A program made the translations under genes and the position numbers. A stretch of 57,919 bases of DNA from Ardenticatenaceae bacterium. GTDB lineage: Bacteria > Chloroflexota > Anaerolineae > Promineifilales > Promineifilaceae. Shown piece after piece: positions 44,179 through 51,441 of this stretch. The stretch covers positions 1 to 57,919 of the forward strand of contig JASJCR010000039.1 in NCBI GenBank assembly GCA_030065875.1, read 5' to 3'. How positions within the stretch are numbered: position 1 is the stretch's first letter; every line of letters begins with the position of its first letter. The notes under the pieces are model-generated. The model did not search any database, was not told the DNA's origin, and worked only from the letters and a program-made list of their open reading frames with translations.

Positions 44179-45048
44179 TTAATAAATTTCCGTCGCGTCC
44201 TTTGGCAGCGTCCGCACGTGTTTGAGATGCGCGGTCACGTTTTCATCCTCAGCCGATGGATAAGAAAAATTAAAATGTTCGGCCACGTGGCGCGAGGTAA
44301 GGCGGAACAGGCTGCCCATCTTTTCCAGAGCATCCCAGGTGCGGCCGATATCCGCATCCGCATAGGTAGCCTGCAGCAAATCCCACAATTCCGGTTCCAG
44401 ATATCGCTCAAAATATTTGCCAAATTTACCCGGATTGCCCTGAAACCCGGTTTTGATACCGATATACCAGGCCAGCATGTTGTGCAGCTGCGGCCGGATC
44501 ACTTGATCCTGCATCGCTTTGGCGTAAATGATCTCCTCACGCCACAACCCCTTAGCCACGTACGTGCTGACCCACCAAAACTCATTGCAGCAGTCGGCAA
44601 ATTTTTTCTCCGAAGGGGGTTGTGGCAGATACCCCTTATCGCTCGTGGGTGGTGGAGAGCCAAATATCCCGTCTTTATCAAGAAGCAAAATGGTTAAGCT
44701 GTCTTCTTCCATCTCGTCCAGCCGGTGAGCGGGAAAAATAGTCAGGTCGATGCGATTGCCGTCTGCAAACTGCATCAGGAAATGGTAGGGATCGCCGTCG
44801 GCCGATGAGGAATCCCCCATTTCATCCGGCTTCTGCATGATCATCAGCTCGCCAAAACGATCGATCCAGGCCGGATCATTGATGAACGGCCCGATTTCCG
44901 TGACCACATATATGATGTCGTAGTCCTGGAAGATATCTGGTGCGGCATTGGGATTGGCGCGCGAGCCGTTCATGACCACCCCCCGAATCCGCTCATCATC
45001 CCGGGCGATTCCCAGAATGAGCGCCATCATTTCATTTTCGTTTCGCAT
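44179..45048 (-). CDS. ANT(6)/AadK-like aminoglycoside 6-adenylyltransferase family protein
   Basis: A 289-aa nucleotidyltransferase. The N-terminal MRNENEMMALILGIARDDER, the GSRANPNA motif and QDYDIIYVV (the D-x-D-type metal site) are characteristic of streptomycin 6-adenylyltransferases. The second half includes DGNRIDLTIFP (third acidic residue), CCNEFWWVSTYVAKGLWR and the C-terminal helical bundle LWYIG-type segment. Full length (family about 285-300). Family enzymes adenylylate streptomycin; environmental homologues may have other substrates. It is an isolated gene with no mobile element immediately adjacent, so it looks intrinsic to the genome. Confidence 0.9.
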   Translation of the reverse strand: MRNENEMMALILGIARDDERIRGVVMNGSRANPNAAPDIFQDYDIIYVVTEIGPFINDPAWIDRFGELMIMQKPDEMGDSSSADGDPYHFLMQFADGNRIDLTIFPAHRLDEMEEDSLTILLLDKDGIFGSPPPTSDKGYLPQPPSEKKFADCCNEFWWVSTYVAKGLWREEIIYAKAMQDQVIRPQLHNMLAWYIGIKTGFQGNPGKFGKYFERYLEPELWDLLQATYADADIGRTWDALEKMGSLFRLTSRHVAEHFNFSYPSAEDENVTAHLKHVRTLPKDATEIY

Positions 45049-45152
45049 TGTTTCACATTTTTATGGCAAAAGTTAAAGTTGAAGTGGATCACGATTAAAA
45101 ACTAGCCGCGGATTTCACGGTTTTCTTTTAACTCTTTCCTTTAAACTTTGAA

Positions 45153-45995
45153 CTACTCCAGGTAAACACGGACATTTTTCAGGCTATAAACCGGCACAAA
45201 GGGAAATAGAACCGGAACGCTTTGAACATAAGCCTGATACGCCGGCTGATCCCCATACCGACGATCCTGTTTTTCTTCCAGCCGCTTGGTCGAACCCATC
45301 ATAATTAGCATCAGACAAATTACCCCTATCAAACTGGCCAGCCAGCGCAGCGGAGTGTTATAGACGGTGACGCCGACGATCCAGTGCCCTACCCAAAAGG
45401 TAATCTCGCCCAGATAGTTGGGGCAGCGCACCCAGCGGTAGAGACCTTCATTGCAAAATTGATTGGGGAACCTCACCTTAAACGCCGATTTTTGCCTGTC
45501 TCCGGCCGCTTCTATGAGCAAACCGCTTCCCATGAGCAACAATCCAAAACCTTCTACAAAATACCCGATCCAGGACGACGACGGCCCGTTTAGTAGGCGA
45601 AACAGGCTCGGTGAAAACATCAGCAAATAGAGAATTGAAACGCTAATCCAGATGATCGCTTTTCTGCTCCAGGCCATTCCGGCCGAGCGCTGGGCAACAT
45701 CGCCAAGCTCCCGACGATATGTGGTCCGAAATTCTCTGTACACCAGAAAAACACCAAGCCTGGCTCCCCACAGCACCAGAAAAAGGTTTTGCAAAGCGGC
45801 CACCCAGGTTAAATTGTCAAAGTGGTTGATGGTGGTAAAGAGAGCCATTCCCACAATTGAAAAGGCATAGCCCACGCTAATAAAATACACCACGCGATAA
45901 AAACCCAGGGAAGAAACGAGCAGAGCGATGATGAGCAGGGGCCAGCTCGCAGTCAGAAGGTCTCCTAATTGGGGTTCAAACCAATCTAATAACAT
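45153..45995 (-). CDS. DUF1295/isoprenylcysteine-methyltransferase-like membrane protein
   Basis: A 280-aa protein with about seven membrane helices and the conserved C-terminal region GLYRWVRCPNYLGEITFWVG, then EEKQDRRYGDQPAYQAYVQ and VPVLFPFVP. These are the marks of the DUF1295 family, relatives of steroid 5-alpha-reductases and isoprenylcysteine carboxyl methyltransferases. It probably acts on a membrane lipid; reductase and methyltransferase roles are both possible. It is alone on its strand, with decayed R1 repeats at both ends (about 45099 and 46021). Confidence 0.88.
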   Translation of the reverse strand: MLLDWFEPQLGDLLTASWPLLIIALLVSSLGFYRVVYFISVGYAFSIVGMALFTTINHFDNLTWVAALQNLFLVLWGARLGVFLVYREFRTTYRRELGDVAQRSAGMAWSRKAIIWISVSILYLLMFSPSLFRLLNGPSSSWIGYFVEGFGLLLMGSGLLIEAAGDRQKSAFKVRFPNQFCNEGLYRWVRCPNYLGEITFWVGHWIVGVTVYNTPLRWLASLIGVICLMLIMMGSTKRLEEKQDRRYGDQPAYQAYVQSVPVLFPFVPVYSLKNVRVYLE

Positions 45996-46020
45996 GTTTT
46001 TTCTACTTAATTTATTAAAA

Positions 46021-46550
46021 ACCAGCCGCGGATTTCACGGATTGACTCTGATTTTCTCTTCTAATCTGTGAACCTTTAGGGACGGACAGGTCTATCATAA
46101 CCCGATTCATCGTTCGCGGACCCCTGTCATCCTGAGCCCTTCGACTTCGCTCAGGACAGGCTTTCCGAAGGATCCCATCAACTGACATAAAGGCACAGTT
46201 GGCTAAAAAGGGGTTGGACCAAGCCTCTTTTAACCGAAGCTTGGCGAGATTTTTGTATGTTAAAGGGAAGAGTGGTTGGACCGGTAGGGGCTTGGCTAGC
46301 CAAGCCCTTACAACAAGGCTTTGGTTTCACCCTAGCCACCTCTATGCTTTGTCCACAGCTTGAACGCGGCAAGGACATGGCATTGAAGAGATGGGCAAGC
46401 TGTTGTGTCTTTGCTGCGGTGTTTAGGATACTAGACCATCGTTTGACCTTAACTAGTGCCAATCGGCAAAAATCGCTTGACTTTTCACATGATACTCATT
46501 CTGAGCAATGACAAGTGGTTTGCAGCTTACCTGTCCGCCCCTGAAGCCGA
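46021..46550. repeat. Repeat-filled intergenic region (R1 remnant, hairpin element, composite repeat)
   Basis: The 591-base gap 45996-46586 has a decayed R1 copy (46021-46076), a CTGTCATCCTGAGC...GCTCAGGACAG hairpin (about 46124-46159) and the four composite-repeat blocks shared with 17.05-17.27 kb. A 26-codon frame from ATG at 46490 (ending LSAPEADELIRL at 46569) shares FAAYLSA with a frame at 17.25 kb; it may be a decayed gene end, but no real gene is supported. Confidence 0.6.
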
Positions 46551-46586
46551 CGAGCTGATTCGCCTTTGATTCGCTCAACATCTCCT

Positions 46587-46793
46587 TTAACGCTCTTCCT
46601 TGGGAACCACAAAAATAAGGTAAAGACTTACCGGGAGCAAAAAAAGGAGGATATAAAGCACGATCGATGGCAGCATAAACCACCCGGTGAGATTCGACAC
46701 GCTCTCCAGAACAAGGCCGATAAAGACTAAAAACAACAGCAGTTTGCCCGTCAACTCAAAATCTACCGGAACAAAACCCGAGGATTGACTCAT
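46587..46793 (-). CDS. Small two-helix membrane protein
   Basis: A 68-aa protein with two hydrophobic helices (LLLFLVFIGLVLESVS at about 18-33 and FMLPSIVLYILLFLLPVSLYLIFVV at about 39-63) and a charged tail. AGGAGG lies 7 bases before the ATG, which supports real expression despite the small size. No family is recognised. It follows the acyltransferase gene after about 190 bases on the same strand. Confidence 0.65.
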   Translation of the reverse strand: MSQSSGFVPVDFELTGKLLLFLVFIGLVLESVSNLTGWFMLPSIVLYILLFLLPVSLYLIFVVPKEER

Positions 46794-46986
46794 TTTCGCC
46801 TCCTAATTTGATTAGAAAAATAGCAAAGATGCTCCGGCCGGTCTCCCGTCAGGGTCGGAATGTGGCACGCTTGGAAACCGGCTCCAGTTAAAGAGGTTGA
46901 GCAGCTGCAAATGACAAAAAATCCCTTGCTGCTACCAAAATAATAGGTTCAACCACAACCAGTATAAACCAAATCGGCCGCCCATT

Positions 46987-48375
46987 TCAAGACAGCAGCT
47001 GGTTGTCTTCCACCTCTTTTACGGCCGCTAAAATCTCCTGCACCAGGTGTTCCTGTACCCGAGCCAGCCGCCGGACCCGGCCGCGTCGCAGCAGCAGCCG
47101 GCCGTGTCGCCCAACCAGCTCCGCCAGCGCTTCCGCCCGCTCTCCCCACAACAATCCTACATAGGCGCAAAAAGGAACGATTAGCAAAAATAGCCAGCCC
47201 CACAACGCGCCCAGCCACTGGCTGATAACAACCGCCTCAATGATCCACCCCAGAAGCACAAAAAGCGCCCCGCCCAGGAGCTTGACCGTACTGATTTGCG
47301 TCCGGTCATGACCTATGACCGTTAGGGCCACCGGTCGAGCCATGCGATAGGTCAGATACGTGGTCAAAAAACCGAAAAAGGCGATGGGGAGGGTAAAAAT
47401 TAGCCATAAATACGCGCGAAACGCCGGATTTAGACCTTCTTCGCTGCCGTCCAGCGGCCGCTTCAAACCCAGGCGGCGCAGCGCCTGTGCATAATAGCGT
47501 ACGTCATTGGCCAGCTGCTCGATGCGTGCCGGATCGCGGCGGCGCATCACTCGATAAGCGGCCAGCAGCCGCCGCGACCAGCCGTAGGTTTCACTCAGAT
47601 CCGTGTCCGCACCGGCGATCCAGCGAGCGATAAACGGAATCGCCCGCAAAAGTTCGGCATCCTCAGCCTGGAGCACAACCTCATCCAGCCCGTTCCGGAT
47701 CTGGCGAGTGAGCCCCCTGGCAGCCGTAAAGGGGTCGGCCGTAAATCCCTGTTGATAATCGTCGATCGGCAGCGGGTCTCCAATTACAATTAAAACCGAG
47801 GAGCGAAAAATTGTCTTGTTCTCGTACCACAACCCAACCGGCACAACATGCACCGGTTTTTGCCATCCACTTTCGGCCGCGGCCCCGAGAGCGATGCGCG
47901 CCGCCCCGGAGCGCAGCGGCAGCAGTTGTGTATATGAGTGGGTACGACCCTCGGGGAAAAGGGCCAGCGCCTGCCCGGCCTGCAGCAGCGCCCGACAGCG
48001 CGCAAATGTTTCTTCATTGCGCTCTTTTTGGTCCCCCTTTGGACCGCCCCGCTTCCCCTCATCGATATGGCGAAAAATCGGCAGCGCCCCAAAGCTGGCC
48101 ATCACAAACCGGCCAAACGGGTTGCCAAAAAACGTGCTTTTGGCCAAAAAAGCGGCATCCCACTGTAAACCGGTCATGATCACGGCCGGGTCAATCAGCC
48201 CGTTGGGGTGATTGGCCACCAGGACCACCCCGCCCTGCGGCAATTTTTCTTCCCCCAAAACCACGATATCCGGGTAAAAAAGGCGAATTAACCAGAAAAC
48301 CAGAGTGCGCAGCAGTTTCTGGGCGGCCGGGAAGGATCGATTACGACGAGAAGAGGCTAAATTTTGCCTTGTCAT
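46987..48375 (-). CDS. PlsC-like 1-acylglycerol-3-phosphate acyltransferase with membrane domain
   Basis: A 462-aa protein. The N-terminal acyltransferase domain has motif I NHPNGLIDP (H-x4-D), motif II around FGRFVMASFG, motif III LFPEGRTHS (E-G-R) and motif IV in VHVVPVGLWYENK. The second half carries two membrane hairpins (about 320-345 and 365-405) and a basic C-terminal helix. It should acylate lysophosphatidate or a similar lipid in membrane phospholipid synthesis. A TATAAT box (48392-48387, minus strand) ends 11 bases before the ATG, giving a leader of only about four bases, and no ribosome site is present. Confidence 0.9.
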   Translation of the reverse strand: MTRQNLASSRRNRSFPAAQKLLRTLVFWLIRLFYPDIVVLGEEKLPQGGVVLVANHPNGLIDPAVIMTGLQWDAAFLAKSTFFGNPFGRFVMASFGALPIFRHIDEGKRGGPKGDQKERNEETFARCRALLQAGQALALFPEGRTHSYTQLLPLRSGAARIALGAAAESGWQKPVHVVPVGLWYENKTIFRSSVLIVIGDPLPIDDYQQGFTADPFTAARGLTRQIRNGLDEVVLQAEDAELLRAIPFIARWIAGADTDLSETYGWSRRLLAAYRVMRRRDPARIEQLANDVRYYAQALRRLGLKRPLDGSEEGLNPAFRAYLWLIFTLPIAFFGFLTTYLTYRMARPVALTVIGHDRTQISTVKLLGGALFVLLGWIIEAVVISQWLGALWGWLFLLIVPFCAYVGLLWGERAEALAELVGRHGRLLLRRGRVRRLARVQEHLVQEILAAVKEVEDNQLLS

Positions 48376-48386
48376 TGTAGGGCCAA

Positions 48387-48392
48387 ATTATA
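48387..48392 (-). promoter_or_regulatory. -10 element (TATAAT) of the acyltransferase gene, near-leaderless
   Basis: A perfect TATAAT lies 11 bases before the start codon. A weak -35 (TTAGCT, complement of 48410-48415) sits at 17 bases. This would give a leader of about four bases. Confidence 0.45.
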
Positions 48393-48496
48393 CTTCAGCC
48401 CGGTGTTTGAGCTAAATCGCCATCAAATAACCGCCGCGAATTTTGCGGATACAAGCGGGTTTTCCAGCTAATCTGCGAGTTCTGCTGCTGACACGT

Positions 48497-49858
48497 TCAA
48501 TCCGTGTCCCAAAGCTCTTCAGCAGCCCGCAAACCGGAGAGATACGCCCCGTGAACCGTGGCCTGATACGCTCGCGAGGTCGCTTCACCGGCAAAGAAAA
48601 GACGACCGGCAACCGGCGCGGCCAGGGCTGCCATCGTCTCACCATCGGTTCCTGGTGGCTGATAAGAGTAGGATCCGAGGGCGAAGGGATCGGCCGCCCA
48701 GCGGGTGATTTGATATGCCAGCGGTGCAGGAACATCCTGACCAAACATCGTGCGCAGCGCTGCCATGGCGCTGTCGACAATTTGCTGATCGGACCACGTT
48801 TCAACTGTGCGCGCAAAAGCGGCCGCATTAAATCCCAGCAAAATCGGATCGCCGGTGTAGTGGGCGATATTGAGCCACTCCGCCCACTCTCCTTTATTTT
48901 GGCTGACGTATCCGAGCAAATCGGGTGTTTCCGGCCAAAAAATTTCCGGAAAGCGAAGGTAAACTTTGTCGAGCAGCCCCATCCCCAAATCGTGGATGGC
49001 GTTTTGTTTCTCATTGGGAAGCGCCGGAGAAAATTGTACCCGACCACTCTGCAGCACCCCCAGAGGGAGGGTAATCACCGCTCGGTCTCCCTCATAAACG
49101 TCCCAATCGGTGGTAATTGTCACCCCATCATCCCCATAATTTATCTGCTGGACCACTTCCTGAAGCCGAATATCCAGCCCGTCAGCCAGAACCTTGACGA
49201 TTTGATCGTACCCATCCGGAAAAATGACGTCTTCTCCTCCAAACTCTTTCCCTTCATCAAGGGAAAAAACCGAGAGATCGGCGATATCGGCCGCGTACTC
49301 ATGTTCGATGACGGTGTTGAGAAGATATAAAATCATTCGCTTATCAGCGGTCGACACCTCTTCAGAAGCCAGGATCTCGTTTAAGACGGTTTGAATAGAC
49401 ACATCTTCGTCATAACCCTCAATCGCTTCCCCCATGGTTCCCTGAAGTAACCTTGAATATTCGGCAAGCGTTTCGTAATCTGAAGCGGAAAATTCGCGGC
49501 CGTCCTGCTTGTAGATCCACTGGTTTTCGTAATCGGTTTCCTTGGTTTGAATGTTGTGTTCTTTGGCCAGTTCAGCAATCGGATTCTTGGTGATGCCGTG
49601 AATCCAGGACGCGCCCATATCCAGCGGACTGTTCGCCCATTGGCGGCTGGTCCATATTCGGCCGCCAGCCCGGTCGCGGGCTTCCAGCACGATCACTTCA
49701 TATCCCCAATTTTGTAAGGTTTTGGCGGCCGCCAGCCCGGCAATGCCGGCTCCAACCACAAGGATGCGCTCATCCCCGCTTTCCAAGGCATCACAGCCGC
49801 TTACAATCGCCGAACCGGTCATAAAAGCGATCATCTTAAGGAACTCTCTTCTCTTCAT
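48497..49858 (-). CDS. Flavin amine oxidase, Tat/lipoprotein-exported
   Basis: A 453-aa FAD enzyme. The N-terminus MKRREFLKMIAF has a twin-arginine motif and ends in the lipobox AIVSGC, so the folded flavoprotein is probably exported by Tat and lipid-anchored outside. FAD binding: VVGAGIAGLAAAKTL and IVLEARDRAGGRIWT at the start, and RLFFAGEATSRAYQATVHGA at the end. The fold and sequence resemble polyamine/monoamine oxidases (RASWIHG-type segment MGASWIHGITKNP). It should oxidise an amine, producing an aldehyde and hydrogen peroxide outside the cell; the substrate is unknown. It is a single gene followed by a decayed R1 repeat. Confidence 0.9.
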   Translation of the reverse strand: MKRREFLKMIAFMTGSAIVSGCDALESGDERILVVGAGIAGLAAAKTLQNWGYEVIVLEARDRAGGRIWTSRQWANSPLDMGASWIHGITKNPIAELAKEHNIQTKETDYENQWIYKQDGREFSASDYETLAEYSRLLQGTMGEAIEGYDEDVSIQTVLNEILASEEVSTADKRMILYLLNTVIEHEYAADIADLSVFSLDEGKEFGGEDVIFPDGYDQIVKVLADGLDIRLQEVVQQINYGDDGVTITTDWDVYEGDRAVITLPLGVLQSGRVQFSPALPNEKQNAIHDLGMGLLDKVYLRFPEIFWPETPDLLGYVSQNKGEWAEWLNIAHYTGDPILLGFNAAAFARTVETWSDQQIVDSAMAALRTMFGQDVPAPLAYQITRWAADPFALGSYSYQPPGTDGETMAALAAPVAGRLFFAGEATSRAYQATVHGAYLSGLRAAEELWDTD

Positions 49859-50209
49859 CCAAACCCCTTATATTCATCTGTGTAAGTTGACATAATTATT
49901 GTTTCCCTGCTTTCTGAGAGGACTGGGGGCGGTCCTCAGAGAGTTCGACAAACTCCCCTCCCCGCGTCAGTTCAGGAGCGGACAGGCTTTCAATCTTACT
50001 GAAAAACCGGTCTCTTGCGTCAGTAAAGTCGCTGTATTAACGTTACATCATCAATTTGTAGGCGCAATATGGATACGCCGCTCCCTGTTTGATCATCAGC
50101 TTGAACCTGTCCGCCCTTGAACCGCGTCGGGGGGTAAAAAAATCCCCCCTCAATCATCTAAATATAGCCAGGGGCGCATTATTTAGCAGTAGGATATAGG
50201 TCAACCATT
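49859..50209. other. Gene-free gap with hairpin and CCTGTCCGCC repeat pieces
   Basis: The 351-base stretch has TTCAGGAGCGGACAGG (about 49972-49987) and its inverted relative CCTGTCCGCCCTTGAA (about 50107-50122), related to pieces at 3.64 and 46.53 kb. A GGGGGG/CCCCCC hairpin lies at 50129-50149 with an A-rich loop. No gene or RNA is supported. Confidence 0.5.
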
Positions 50210-51247
50210 TCAACGTACTGCCGGGAAAATATAATCACTCAAAGCGGGAAAAAATTGAGAGCTGTTTTCAAAGTTTTCGGCCGTCGAAACAACGACCAAA
50301 TCGAGATGGGGAACCACAAAAATGAAGTTGCCGCCAAACCCCCAGGCAAAATAGACGTCGTTTTTGGTGAGATCAGCCACAATCGGGTTTTGGTCGGCGA
50401 AGCGCCACCACTGGTAGCCGTAATCATACGCTTCATCGATCTGAACAACGGCCGCTGTCGAACGGGTGACCCAGGCCGGCTCAAGAAGCTGCTCTCCCTG
50501 CCACTCCCCTTCCTGTAAATACAGCTGCCCAAATTTGACCATATCCACCGGCCGTAGAAACAAACCCCAGCCGGTATTGGATTCTCCGGTTGGCGTTCGC
50601 TGCCAGCGCCACTGGGTGATTTCCAGAGGCTCAAACAAATGCCCTTCAGTGTATTCTTCAACCGTTTGACCGGTCGCCTGCTGCAAAATCTCACCCAGCA
50701 GCATCGTCACCCCGCTGTTGTAGGTAAACTGCGTGCCCGGCTCGGCCGCCATTTCCCGCTCGATCACGTACTGCGTCCAGTCACGACTGCGGGTCAGCTG
50801 GGTCACATCATTGTCCTCGTCACCGTAAATGGTGGAGAGTTCATTCCAGACAAAACCGGCCCGCATCGTCAGCAAATCTTCCAGGGTGATCACTTCTTTA
50901 CGGCCGTTGATCGCTTCATTTTGGGGGAAAAAATCAGGCAGCGGATCATCCAAACCGGTCAAATATCCCTCTTCAAACGCCTCGCCCACCATGGCCGAGG
51001 TGACGCTTTTGGTCACTGAATAAACCTGGCTGATCGATCCCTGCGTGGTGCCCCGATAATACGATTCAAGCAGCAGATCCCCTTCATGCCAGACCAGCAG
51101 GCTGTTGATTTCTCCATATTCTCCGGCCGAAATTCTTCCGTCGAGTTCAGACAACAGATCAGCCCCTGCAGGCTCCTGACTCCCCCGACAGCCAACCAGA
51201 GAGAAAAGAACCACAGCCATTAAAAAGAGTATTCGTCTTGGTTTCAT
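50210..51247 (-). CDS. Serine hydrolase, beta-lactamase class C-like lipoprotein
   Basis: A 345-aa protein with a signal peptide ending in FSLVGC (lipobox), so it is lipid-anchored outside. Penicillin-binding-fold motifs: SVTKSVTSAM (S-x-x-K, catalytic Ser and Lys), YNSGVTMLL (Y-x-N) and a third-motif region near FAWGFGGNFIFV. This is the EstB/ClassC-like group, whose members are esterases, DD-peptidases or amidohydrolases more often than true beta-lactamases. The ATG at 51247 starts directly at the signal; a longer reading from 51313 adds unlikely sequence. It diverges from the SARP-NACHT gene, with 194 bases between starts. Confidence 0.88.
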   Translation of the reverse strand: MKPRRILFLMAVVLFSLVGCRGSQEPAGADLLSELDGRISAGEYGEINSLLVWHEGDLLLESYYRGTTQGSISQVYSVTKSVTSAMVGEAFEEGYLTGLDDPLPDFFPQNEAINGRKEVITLEDLLTMRAGFVWNELSTIYGDEDNDVTQLTRSRDWTQYVIEREMAAEPGTQFTYNSGVTMLLGEILQQATGQTVEEYTEGHLFEPLEITQWRWQRTPTGESNTGWGLFLRPVDMVKFGQLYLQEGEWQGEQLLEPAWVTRSTAAVVQIDEAYDYGYQWWRFADQNPIVADLTKNDVYFAWGFGGNFIFVVPHLDLVVVSTAENFENSSQFFPALSDYIFPAVR

Positions 51248-51441
51248 ATCTTGTATTTCTCTATCAGCAGACCGACAACTCCTCTCGCAGAGCAGGCACC
51301 CGAAAATCGTCAAATTTTTGGGTTAAATCATCATAATTCACATTGAGTTAGACCATCATTCTATCCGGTCGGCCGGCCGCTTTACAGCCGCACCATCGGA
51401 TTGTATGATCAAACCAGGAAAGCACGTTTGAATTTTACTTC

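Noticed and set aside
48443..49330. 295-aa plus-strand frame opposite the amine oxidase gene
   Set aside because: It is antisense to conserved FAD-binding sequence and has no start signal.
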